Shown here piece after piece: positions 51,191-61,252 of a stretch of 64,000 nucleotides of DNA (its first letter is position 1; the number at the start of each line of letters is the position of its first letter). A program made the translations under genes and the position numbers. The notes below the pieces were generated by a model. The model made no database searches. It saw only the letters and a list, made by a program, of their open reading frames with translations, and was not told the origin of the DNA. Origin of the DNA: Cercospora beticola (Eukaryota > Ascomycota > Dothideomycetes > Mycosphaerellales > Mycosphaerellaceae); the NCBI RefSeq assembly GCF_033473495.1, contig NC_088935.1:3720001-3784000 (forward strand). Direction: 5' to 3'.

Positions 51191-52219
51191 ATGGCTGCCG
51201 GGCAGCGCTGATTGTTGTTGAGGAGGAGACGGGCGAGGCTCGGTCAATATTGTCCTCTATATTCGGTTGCTGTAATGTCTGTATGAACATGATTGCCTCC
51301 TGCTTTTCTGAAAGCTATGTGATCGCCGCCCAACATTGAAAATCCAGTCGTCGTCGCCGCTGCTTATCCGCCATTTGACTTGTATGTTGGGCATTCGACT
51401 TATTGCACTTTCCCGCAGTATGAGTTGACACCGTAGCAAGCTACAAAGAAAGATGTCAGAATGCAGGCTGGCGACGAGCTTTTGGGGTGCTCAAAAAGGC
51501 AGAACGAAAAAATGAAAATGAAAAATCTTGGACTGCTCACAAGAGAATGAGTTGATCACTTGCAACCACCGTTAAGCCTGAATGATACTATGCAGTAACG
51601 TGGCAGCTTCTCACGATGCTCATCTGGTGAACACAGTGTAAGACTTGCCCTGCAAAAGTGTCCTTCCTACCTTGAAGTGAATAGATCATGATCTGGCCAA
51701 AAACGTATTTCCTATCGATCGGGAAAGGCAAAAAGATGGTCGTCGACTGTTACGTTGCGTTGGTAGGACACCAATGATGATTACAGGTGACGAGGGACGC
51801 GAGTGTAGTGAACATTGTGGGAACTACAAGATATTTTGAAATAGCTTTCCAGCACTAGATCAAGTACAGGTGTCAGCGAAAGCACGAGAAACGAGGATGC
51901 TCAAATTGAACAAAAGCAGGCTGGAACATGCGAACATTGTTCAAAGCACATTACTGTCACAGATGAAGAGGAACTGAAAAACAGGAACTGGAAAGCAACG
52001 AAGTTCTGTGCAGAGATGCATAATTGTAACTACAGTTCGCAGGATGCGGATGATAGTCACAAGCATTGCGGATCGCGATTTCGCGTTCGTATCTCAGGCA
52101 GCAAAAGTGCCCGGTAGACTGAACCTCAATTGAGGACGTCGATCTCAGCGTATCAAGCGCTGGAAGCAAGAGTGAGCATCATGGTAATCTCATGAGCCAG
52201 GCGTGGAGAATCTCATCAA
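51191..52219. other. Intergenic, convergent 3' flanks
   Basis: About 1 kb between convergent genes. It contains the first copy of a 56-bp direct repeat (51726-51781). No gene is seen. Confidence 0.5.
51726..51781. repeat. 56-bp direct repeat, copy 1
   Basis: Nearly identical to 53891-53947, same orientation, 2.2 kb apart. The two differ by one C/T change and one extra A. Both copies contain the stretch GATGGTCGTCGACTGTTACG and end ACACCAATGATGAT. They are outside coding sequence. Confidence 0.85.
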
Positions 52220-53029
52220 TCAAAGGACTTCGTCGTCGTCTTCCTCCATCTTGACAGTGGCGGTGGACTCGTTGTCAGAGAACTGGGAAGTCATGTCAGT
52301 GTCAGAATCAGCAGCGTGCTGGGAGCTGTCGGCCGTCACTTCCGTGTGAGGTGGGAACAAGGTGGCCGTACTGCGATCAGAGTCGATGTCCATACGCTCG
52401 GTGCCTTGCTCGAGGCTTTGCTCGGCGCTTGCAGGCTTTGGCTCGGTCTTGGGGAGCGCCCGGGTATCATCGGTGACGACTGGTTCGTGCAGCATCTCTT
52501 GCTCAGGTCCAAGCAACATCTGCTTGGCATCTTCGAGATCTTGAGCCGAACGTTGACCTTCTGCGACGATGGGCCCGGAGCCTTACAACACCTCTTTCTC
52601 AGTACCGAGTAACATTTCCTTATCGTCTTCCAAGTTCTGAGCCGAGCGTTGCTCTTTTGCGGCCTCTCTTGCTGCGATGTCGCGCTCGATCTTGGTCAGC
52701 TGTTCACGCAGTTGAGCAAGACGGTGACCTGCGGTGTCTGACAGACTACCGGTGGCGAGCTCGCGGATCTGGACGAAGTAGCCCAAGCTGGTATGGGCTC
52801 CCTTGAGGTACTTTCTAGCATCGGCCGTTTCGTCTGTCAAGCCTGCAAGGATGGCATTGCACTGAGCTCTCATCCAGAATGGTATGTGGGGCTCTTCGAG
52901 CAGCTCGATGAACTTGTTCTCAGCACGAATGACCATGAATGGGTTTTCGCTGTTTGTGGCCTTGAGGTAGGCATGTGCTTCGGCGTAGCGCTCTTGATAG
53001 ACACGCTCAACGTTGGTGATTGGAGGCAT
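52220..53029 (-). CDS. Unknown helical protein with an intron starting inside a tandem repeat
   Basis: Two exons (53029-52606 and 52560-52220) separated by a 45-bp intron give 254 residues. The N-terminal 90 residues are helical (YQERYAEAHAYLKATN, FIELLEEPHIPFWMRAQ). A coiled coil follows (LAQLREQLTKIERDIAAREA). Then a 21-codon unit, QRSAQNLEDDKEMLLG, is followed by a second copy QRSAQDLEDAKQMLLG. The intron donor lies in the first copy at Leu-Gly. If the intron is kept, the protein ends at a TAA after MLLGTEKEVL. The C-terminus is acidic and Ser-rich (MEEDDDEVL). Function unknown. Confidence 0.65.
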
Positions 53030-53890
53030 GTTGGCTGATGATGCAGAGGTGGAATCGAGGTCAATGAGTGAGAGTTGTCAGTTATGGCACGAGGGGGATG
53101 CGCAGATAAGAGCAGCGGCTGCCGGGAGAAGATCAAGGACAAGTGATGAAATAACTCACAATTGCAGATTCTACCACGGGTTTCTCGACCTGGGATTGTT
53201 TGTTGCACAAGGTGGCGGGTCGCTCCGGATTGCTGTCGAAACTTCCAGTCTTGTTGCAAACACTTTGGAAAGCTCTGTGAGTATATAGTGCTCCTGCCCC
53301 TTCCATCCCACTTTTGTCCTTCAACACATCCCCCACGACTTTCACACCAACCTGTCCTACAGCTTTGCCCACACCTGTCACTTGATAGTTGATACTCACA
53401 CCTCCACAATCTCTTTTGTTTCGTGAGCGTCACGAACAACCGCCCAGGTGTTATCACTGACTGGCGAGACTTCCCCAGCTGCCCACTGCAGTTGAGTCCA
53501 GTCATTCACCATGGCTGAGAATTCCGGGTCTGATGACTACGGAAGCTTCCCAGAGGAAGAGGTAGGCAGCAATATGCACTCTTTTCTCAGACTGCTCCTG
53601 CGAAATTTGGCAGTGACAACGAAAAAATTGACATGAAAATCTTGCGCGGCTTATACGAGCCGGACTTGACTACTTGCATCCAGCGTCAAAGCGAAAGGAT
53701 ACTTAGTATGCGGTATCGAAGCAGGTTATTACGCTAATGTGCCTGTAGATACCGTGGAACGAACGATAGCACCAAAAAAAAAAGTCTAATCGGAAGTGAA
53801 GTGAACATACGCTGGATGGGACCAGAAATGATCAAGCACAACAAAGCAGCTGTGTCCATAATAATTCCTGAATGGCACATTGATTAGAAC

Positions 53891-53947
53891 AGGCAAAAAA
53901 GATGGTCGTCGACTGTTACGTCGCGTTGGTAGGACACCAATGATGAT
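53891..53947. repeat. 56-bp direct repeat, copy 2
   Basis: Second copy of the repeat at 51726-51781, with one extra A in its A-run and one T-to-C change. It lies about 130 bp from the tRNA-like segment. Confidence 0.85.
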
Positions 53948-54080
53948 CTTGGTCCTAGGTATCGTTAATACAAGCGCCGGATGTTGTGGTTGTGGACGCT
54001 GCTCACCCTAAGGGGGTCGAACCCTATTCGAAGGTTAGAACAAGCTCATTAATGCACTGGAAGCAGACTCTATTCACCTC

Positions 54081-54147
54081 GACCTTGGCGTTTTTGACGA
54101 TTGGAATCGTATTAGCACCACGCTCTAACCAACTGAGCTAAGGAACC
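54081..54147 (-). pseudogene. tRNA-Ile(AAU)-like 5' part, with intron, 3' half degenerate
   Basis: On the minus strand GGTTCCT is followed by a good D arm (GCTC, loop, GAGC) and an anticodon arm TGGTG-CTAATA, then an 18-nt insertion at the canonical intron site after position 37, then ACGCCA closing the anticodon stem and AGGTC as variable loop. The anticodon is AAU. The next bases start like a T stem (GAGGT) but lack TTCRA, and no AGGAACC follows to pair with the acceptor. An orphan T-arm-like GGGTTCGACCC occurs about 70 nt further on. It is therefore either a truncated tRNA or one split by an insertion. Confidence 0.55.
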
Positions 54148-55194
54148 GTGGTTGTTGATGGCGGTGGAGCGAAAAAATCGAATATAATCACTCAAACTCA
54201 GCCGAGCCGACCCGGGCCGACCACGTTCTCCGACCCCACATCAGTCAGCAGCTGAGCAACTTCAAAGTTGTTTCTCTAACACTAACATCTCCAACAACTT
54301 TGCAGACTTCGTTCTTTGCAGCATATTTCGCCCCTGAGGAGGCCTACTACTTCAGTGAATCCCTACGCTCTGCAATACAGCAGTTTGACCCTCTATACAA
54401 GCCAGACTGGACCTCACAAGCCCGACGCGATGCGTCGTGCCGTTGTGCTACGTCGCTCGAATTGGGTCTGGAGAAAGACTGCTGCGCTGCAGCAAAGGCG
54501 GACGAAACATCACTCGGCGAAAGCAACCAAGAAGTCTCAACGCCAACATATTACTTCCCTCTCATGCGAACAAGTCCTTGCCGCCGGGCTGGAGTCTAGT
54601 GGCAGCATAAAAACAATGCCACTTACAATTCTCGGGCCATAGCTTCCTGTGACACTGGAGTTCGATTTTCTGAGAGTGCCAAAATTCTCGAGATGTCTCC
54701 AAACCTGGCTCTAGGACTAAACTCGTGCCATAGATGGTTGTTCGGTGGCCAGCATAGCAAGGAGCCATTGCTTTGGGTATACTCTCCCGGAACGCATTTC
54801 TTATCTGCTACTCGTGAGTGACAAATGTGATCAAGGCCGAGCAACAAAATCTTCACAAGCATCAGATGCTGCATGTTTGAGTTGAAATGAGGTCAGTATA
54901 CGAAGCACGACATCTCGACATCGCTTCACATGTAAGTGCACCGAAGGTCCATCCAGTTTCACATGCAATCAACGAAGAGCACCGATGAGCATTCACCACC
55001 CTGCCCGTTATCAAAACCAGGCTCTTGCCCACGACTTTCTCATACCTTCTCAACACTACCACCATTCGCAATATGACCCAAGCTTGATCACAGCACAGCA
55101 CTAGGAATCCACAATAGCGGCACCGGACATCCACTCCACGCGGGCGGCAGCCAGCATCCACTCCACACAGGCGGCACCGAAACACTGCGTCACC

Positions 55195-56883
55195 ATGGCC
55201 TGGCTCAGTGCATTGTTGCTCCTGTGCGCAGTCATCTGCGACGTTCATGCCAATGGCTACCCTTTTCCCCAAGATCCCAAGGCGCTCCACGAAGTATTCC
55301 AGGTCGACATGCGTGCTCCCGACCGCTATCCAAGTTCGTGTGCGAGGCCGCTGTGGCAATCGAGAGATGGTCGACCGAACGCTTTTGGAGGTCAACCGCT
55401 CTATGACCCCCAGGAAGACTTTTACGGACGTGATGCGAATATGCTCAATCACATGTGGTTCCAAGCATACGCCATGTTGTCGACTGCTCGGGCTGCGATC
55501 TGGCCACGCAATTACGCTATGCCTCAAGTCTATTCCCTGGTGTATAGCTTCTTTGGTCTCTGGCCAAACCCGGACGCAGATGACAAGGAACCGGAAGAAG
55601 GCGACAAAGTGTTTCTTGATGTGTTACGAGGTATGTCAACGTATTAAGCCAATTTGGGCAGTACTGACGTGAGACCAAGCTCGCTACGCAGGTGTGCAGC
55701 AAACCATAGAGCGCGCTCAGGCCGATGGACGCAACAAGCCTAAATTGTTCTGCGGCGGAGCATACTGGGAGATACAGTATCCGGAATCTCCGGCTCGGCA
55801 ACGCGATGGCAGTATCATTAAACGCCCAGACGGTACTGACATGCCGCTGTTGGAATGGGAGCTGCAGCATAATCGTGACTATCACAAGTCCTGGTATCTC
55901 TGGTACGACATCGATTATCCCTCTGGGAGCGAGGTAAGTACTGCAGTACAGTGACATCGTACATCTAGAATCTGAGGTTGACATTCCATAGAAGGGCTAC
56001 ATTGTCCTCGACAAGGAGGAACACCCCGCAGACCCAGCATCAGCGCCATTCCCATGGCCTCTGGCCGCCAACGGCCAGCCTGATTTTTGCTTGCAGGAAA
56101 TTTACGCCCAAGTTCTCCATGCGACGACACCTAGAGGCCAAGGCACCGATGCATGGCAAGCTGCCGACCATATAATCCTGTGCCCGCTCAGTTTCACTGC
56201 CAGGGTCGACATGAACGACATTGATTTCGCCGCTCCGCAAACGGAAGGTAGTAATGGTCAGGATGGGACACATATCGATCTTATGAGCGTGCCCGGTATC
56301 ACTCTACTGCATGAGTTGCATCACGTTGCATACCGAGATTTTTCAAACGACGTGTATCCTTGGTTCCCGAGGCGAGATCCTGATGATCAGATTACTGGGA
56401 AGATCTCTGAGGAGTAAGTCACAATATCGACTTATTGGGCTGAGTTTCAAACTAATCATTCGCAGTTTTCCCAACCAAAAGTCGGGGTTTTCGCAAGCTC
56501 GCGTCCACCACTGCGCAGAAGGCCCCACGCAATCAATGTCGATTGCATCGTATGAATTGGCAGAACCTATATCCGAAGGCAACGACATACAGAGTGTTTT
56601 CGCTCCAGAAAGCGCTGCGTGGTTCGCCCGAGCCATTGACCTCACTATGCGCACTCACCAGGACTGGAGCACAGGATATTGCCTACCGTGGAATACGCAA
56701 CCACTTCAGGGACCCAGTGCTCCAATTGTAGAAAGCTGCCTGGACGAGGTATCGAGAGCCAAGCATTTCTTCAACGAAAGTTTGCTGAGCAACATCTCGT
56801 ATGCGAAAGCTGGTCATGGCGTACAGCATCCTTGGGAAGTACCACTGTGCGACATATTCCGAGAGGTTATGGCTCAGGCGTAA
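55195..56883 (+). CDS. Secreted protein with HExxH zincin motif
   Basis: Four exons (55195-55630, 55692-55933, 55992-56413, 56466-56883), introns 52-61 bp, 505 residues. MAWLSALLLLCAVICDVHA is a signal peptide. The middle has GITLLHELHHVAYRDFSND, a HELHH match to the HExxH zinc-protease motif, preceded by two strand-like segments. Cysteines at LFCGGAYWE, ILCPLS, HHCAEGP, GYCLPW, SCLDE and PLCDIF suggest disulphides. A third zinc ligand cannot be identified with confidence, and I do not recognise the family, so protease function is a hypothesis. An alternative acceptor at 55679 would add four residues (ARYA) at exon 2. Confidence 0.75.
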
Positions 56884-57045
56884 AATGGGCTCGATCATTG
56901 AGAATATTCATTTCTGCCGCCACGGGAAGTCAACAGCTGCTGGGAATACGCCATCCATGTCTGCAACACCGTGAAAAGTTGCGCAGCTTGCGCGAGCTGA
57001 GGCCGCATCCCGCACAACAATAGTCAAGCTTCGCATGATCTCCTA

Positions 57046-57690
57046 TCAGAACTTCCTAGGACCTCCGGACCCACTGACTTGTTCCTCTCCAATCTTCGAA
57101 ATCTCCTCACTCGGCTGCACCCAAACCTTCGTTGCATCTTTGTGCATATCCGTCCCGAAGCGTTCCAGACACCAATCAAGCAAATTCTCGAGTTCAGCAC
57201 GACTCTTCGATCTCAGAGACTCCATATCTTCCTCCCTACCGCCACTTTTCGCGCATCGTTCGACCCGATCGAGAAATTCTCTCGCACTCGTCTGTCTTGG
57301 CAACTTCTGCCCATCTTCCTCTCCAGCAGCATCCTCGGAACCCCAGAACCTCGAAAAACCTTCCCACTCGCCAACATCGGAATACCAGGCTCGGGCATTG
57401 TTGAAGTCGCCTTCGATACGATGCAAAATGCCATGGACGTACATTCCTTCGTAAGCCGGCGGGGACTGCATGTGGCGAACCAAGAAATGAGCCGATGGCA
57501 GATCATGGTTCAAAATGTGCAGTAAGGCTTCGATTGCGGGATGCAGATATAGTGAGGCGATACTATCACTAAGTCCAGGATCTTGTATCTTGTCTGGTGC
57601 GAACAGAGGTGCCTGAAACGATTTCAGCTTGATGAGAAGCTCATCGAAGGGCACTGGAGCTTGAGCTGGATGAATTGAAGTCATGGTCAT
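57046..57690 (-). CDS. Conserved protein of unknown function
   Basis: Single exon, 214 residues from ATG 57690 (a second ATG follows at 57684); the open frame upstream has no ATG. Distinctive conserved-looking segments are LYLHPAIEALLHILNHDLPSAHFLVRHM and HGILHRIEGDFNNARAWYSDV, the latter a tetratricopeptide-like helix pair found in similar fungal and plant hypothetical proteins. The C-terminal part is charged and helical (REFLDRVERCAKSG). No signal peptide. Function unknown. Confidence 0.75.
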   Translation of the reverse strand: MTMTSIHPAQAPVPFDELLIKLKSFQAPLFAPDKIQDPGLSDSIASLYLHPAIEALLHILNHDLPSAHFLVRHMQSPPAYEGMYVHGILHRIEGDFNNARAWYSDVGEWEGFSRFWGSEDAAGEEDGQKLPRQTSAREFLDRVERCAKSGGREEDMESLRSKSRAELENLLDWCLERFGTDMHKDATKVWVQPSEEISKIGEEQVSGSGGPRKF

Positions 57691-57984
57691 AGCCAACTTC
57701 TTCACACTTGAATGTCGTGCAAATATCTTCAGTACACCACGACGAAACAAAAAATCCAAAATTGGTGTCGGATTTCTGGATCATGCACGTCATGATGCCG
57801 TCGACGATCTCAAGACCGATCGCTGCAATTCTCACCCAAAACAGCAGGTCACTGGAGCGAAAATATTGGTCTTGCTAACGACAATGTAACCAGCAAATTG
57901 GGAAGGCTCTCCGTAAGAAAGCTTGGTATATCTCTTTGGATCGACAATGCAGTACCCTAACGCTCGGCAGACACAACGACTTCA

Positions 57985-59091
57985 CTATGGCTTTCTTCCT
58001 ATCGTCACATACATGATGCAATGCAGTCCCGTCCCAGACACCAGTGTCTCCCGCATCTCTTTCCTGAGCTCTTCTATCCGCAGCTGCATCTTTGGACTTA
58101 AGACTTGTCCATCGGCAATGGCTCTCTCGATGGCGAAATGCAACATCTTCGGCACATTCTCAGCATTGAACTTGCCCAAAGCTCTCAGCTCAGGCGTCTT
58201 CTCCGTAATACCACAGCTTGCCCATTTGTATGTTGTGACCGACACATCAACGAACCCAGCTTCACGCATCCACTGCGCTGTCTTCTCTCCGCAACGAGTA
58301 TCTAAGCGCTTCTTTGGAGACTGCAAATCAGCGTTCAAGCATCGAAGCCACTCCCATTTGTCGCTAACATTGTTTCCAGAACCATCGAACCAGGTCCACG
58401 ACAGATCATGGATCTCTGCCCATCCGCCGGATTTGAGGAGAGAGTACTCTTTCTTGACGAATGACGGCCAGTCGTTCATTCCGAGAATCAAGAGCCGGCT
58501 GTAAATGTAGTCGAAAAGATCTGTATCAGTTGGCAACGAACATGACCCGGGGTCATTCGGCGTCCATTCCGTGGGTCGTTGACTTATGGCATTGCCTTGG
58601 AAGAATTGTACGTTTGGGCGATGTGCTCTTAATTCTGGAACGCGGGAAAGGTCCAGCCCGATGCATTCTGCTTGAGGATATCGTTCGGACATATCGTCTG
58701 TCACAATGCCTGTGCCGCAGCCGATGTCGAGCATGCGAGCACCTCTGTTGTCGGAGATCGGAGCGTGGAAGATGTTGCCGTGCATGACATCCTTGACCAG
58801 CCGAGCTTGTGTTTCGAGACGGACATGCTCTGGCGAACTGATCAACACAGTCAGTATTGCAACTCCTGAGATCTGATGCTATACTTAATCATTTGGCAGG
58901 CAATATTTCGCCTTCTTGTCGACATGGTAAGAAGGTGTTCGGTCTGGAGTTTGACCAAGATCGATGGCAACATTCTTCGATACGAGCGACTCGTCACTAT
59001 CATTCCGGAGCTCTGTAATTCGGACGATAGACTCCTTCTTTTCTGAAAAGACATCGACAGTAGGGCTGTAAACTTCGATTGATATCGCCAT
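57985..59091 (-). CDS. LaeA-like methyltransferase with mutated splice donor
   Basis: A SAM-dependent methyltransferase resembling LaeA and its paralogues, which influence secondary metabolism. The two parts are 59091-58889 and 58837-57985. Joined they give 351 residues with KYCLPND-SPEHVRLE at the junction, as expected for the family, and the phases fit exactly. However the bases after the first part are TTAAGTAT instead of GTAAGTAT, so the donor G is T and a TAA stop follows. Downstream features are intact: MLDIGCGTGIVTDDM (motif I), CIGLDLS, FDYIYSRLLILGMNDW and GGWAEIHDLSWTWF. Either the gene is inactivated, it uses a non-canonical donor, or this is a sequencing error. It is divergent from the O-methyltransferase. 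Confidence 0.8.
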
Positions 59092-59792
59092 GTTGAAGCT
59101 TTATGAGGAGGAATGATGTGGATAAACAGCGAATGACAGGGACAAGTTGGCCAAAGAATAGACTCTTTATATCTTGCACAAGCGCTCGGTCTTCAAAACA
59201 AATTCGATTGCGAAACTATCTTCTGCATCACTTCGGATCCATCCATTCTCACTAAACGCGTGGACTGCTATCGAAGCCACCGTTCCGCGTCCTGGACCTC
59301 GTCAGTGTAGCGGTATACGGAGGCGCCGAGAGGCGTTCTGAGGCTGGCTGAGAACACGACCATGCAAAGCCAAGCTGTGGCTTCGAATACACCCGCCGTC
59401 CTCGAAGAGCTTAGAGCAGCGGTAGAGCTCTGTCACACGACTTCGATCGCAGATGAGGCGTATTTCACGAAACCGATTGGTATTTCATGCACGCTAAGCC
59501 CTCCAACCTCGAACGCCTCTATGCATCCTCGTGCTGTCCGTGAGCCACAGAGAGCTGTCAGTTATGCATATGCGAAGCATAATTGCTCCATTATCCTAAA
59601 GAGGTAAGTTTCGACGCCTCAGAAGGCGCTCTCCACAGCAAGCTCGGTGTTATTTATCAGGCCACGTACAGATGGCGTTTGTGGATGATCTAGAGTGTAC
59701 GGACAGGCCGCGAGCTCTAAGACGGCGTAGGAGATCATATTTCATTCCAACACCCAGTGATTTACGTCTCTGTTCACCATCTCATAACCATC
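59092..59792. promoter_or_regulatory. Divergent promoter region, two methyltransferases
   Basis: 700 bp between the LaeA-like and O-methyltransferase starts. A short open frame at 59362-59607 has no support. Confidence 0.45.
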
Positions 59793-61127
59793 ATGTCTAC
59801 TTTAGCGACTCCTCCAGCCACGCCCGGCACCGAGAAGAACAATAGCTTCGATCAGCCAGCGGACACCAACTCGCTCATGAATGAGCTCTCAAGACTAAAC
59901 ATTTCCATCTCCAAAGGCGACAATGCGGCCAAGACGAAAGCCCTTGCTCTGTCCCGCCAACTCACAGCCAGCTTGACTGAACCCGTCGACGCTGCTTCGT
60001 CCATGATCTTTCAGCCCTTCGTTTCATTCGCCGTGCAAACCGCAGTGCGTCTGGATGTCTTCTCTCGCCTGATTCAACAACAAGACAAGCAAGACAACAA
60101 GGTCGTTTCCACAAATACCCTCTCAGTCTTGTGCAATAATGCTGAGCCGCTACTCCTCTCACGCATTCTCCGGGGCCTCTCAAGCTTGAATTACATCTCC
60201 GAGGGCACCGAGCCAGAAACATGGCTTGCCAACCCCACAACACACGCCTTCGCCATTCCAGCAATCGCAGCCGGTCATCGCTTCGTGTGGGATATCCAAG
60301 TGCCAGGAACAGCTTACGCGCCCAAATTTCTGGAAGAGACCAACTACGCCTGCCCGACCTCTGCAAACGATGGCTTCATCCAATATGCCCTCTCGACAAA
60401 ATACGATGTTTTCGAATACATGTCTCGTGTTCGACGCGATCGACTACAAGACTTTCACACCTTCATGGGCAACACCATGGGTTCCAGATCCTACTGGGTA
60501 GATTGGTATCCCGTACAAGAACAGATCCTCTCGGGCTACGATTCTTCCTCAACGCTCCTGGTTGATGTCGGAGGAGGGAAAGGCCACGATATCTTGTCCT
60601 TTGCCGAAAGATTCCCATGCACTGGGAAGGAAGAAATGTCGACACCCAGATTAATCCTCCAAGACCTGCCCGCCGCACTCTCCACCATCTCTCCCTCATC
60701 TCGCGACCCTCGAATTCACTACCAAGCTCAAGACTTTTTCCAACCGAACACTATCCACGGCGCGAGAGTCTACTTTCTTCATCATATTCTACACGACTGG
60801 AGCGAAGCTTACGCCTTGAAGATCTTGCGGAACCTGAAATCTGTGATGAAGCCTGGGTATTCGAAATTGTTGATTCACGATTTGGTGCTGCCGGACAAGG
60901 GGACGAGCCAGTTCCAAGCAGCGTTCGACATGGTGATGATGACATTCAATGCTGGAATCGAAAGAAGTCGGACGCAGTGGGAGGAGTTGTTGAAGAAAGC
61001 AGGGTTGAGACTTGAAGGGATCTGGCATGGAGAGGGCGGAGAAGATGCAGATGGAATTGTGCAGGCAGTGGTGGATGTGGACGTGGAGCGAGAGACGGAG
61101 GAGTATCGTGGCCCAGGTTTCCGCTGA
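59793..61127 (+). CDS. Family 2 O-methyltransferase (COMT-like)
   Basis: Single exon, 444 residues from ATG 59793. It is a SAM-dependent O-methyltransferase of the plant/fungal COMT type. An N-terminal winged-helix dimerisation part comprises FQPFVSFAVQTAVRLDVFSRL and LLLSRILRGLSSLNYIS. SAM motif I is LLVDVGGGKGHDILSFAERFP. LILQDLPAALS is followed by YFLHHILHDWSEAYALKILRNL, the general-base His and HDW motif, then LLIHDLVLPDKG. The enzyme probably methylates a hydroxyl on a polyketide- or phenol-like molecule. Its pairing with a LaeA-like methyltransferase suggests a small secondary-metabolism unit, but no synthase gene is in the window. Confidence 0.92.
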   Translation: MSTLATPPATPGTEKNNSFDQPADTNSLMNELSRLNISISKGDNAAKTKALALSRQLTASLTEPVDAASSMIFQPFVSFAVQTAVRLDVFSRLIQQQDKQDNKVVSTNTLSVLCNNAEPLLLSRILRGLSSLNYISEGTEPETWLANPTTHAFAIPAIAAGHRFVWDIQVPGTAYAPKFLEETNYACPTSANDGFIQYALSTKYDVFEYMSRVRRDRLQDFHTFMGNTMGSRSYWVDWYPVQEQILSGYDSSSTLLVDVGGGKGHDILSFAERFPCTGKEEMSTPRLILQDLPAALSTISPSSRDPRIHYQAQDFFQPNTIHGARVYFLHHILHDWSEAYALKILRNLKSVMKPGYSKLLIHDLVLPDKGTSQFQAAFDMVMMTFNAGIERSRTQWEELLKKAGLRLEGIWHGEGGEDADGIVQAVVDVDVERETEEYRGPGFR

Positions 61128-61252
61128 GTTGGAGAAGAGGGTGCTGATTGTCTTCTTCGTTTTATTTCCAGCGTTCAGCATTTCGTGCATTTTGCAGATG
61201 TTTTGCAGTCTATCCCACGACAATGAGGCTCAAAGAGCATCAGGCCTCCACA

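Larger units (their letters stand above)
53030..55194. other. Long stretch with repeat copy, tRNA remnant and unsupported ORFs
   Basis: About 2.2 kb. A well-placed ATG at 53511 opens a 17-codon acidic start (MAENSGSDDYG) that runs into a possible donor, but I could not connect it to further exons. A 56-bp repeat copy lies at 53891-53947 and a tRNA-like segment at 54081-54147. Open frames at 54300-54640 lack ATG starts or family features. Confidence 0.4.

Noticed and set aside
54300..54642. Two overlapping plus-strand frames after a CTTTGCAG acceptor-like site
   Set aside because: One lacks an ATG start and neither shows a family; the upstream 17-codon ATG frame at 53511 could not be joined to them in phase with confidence.
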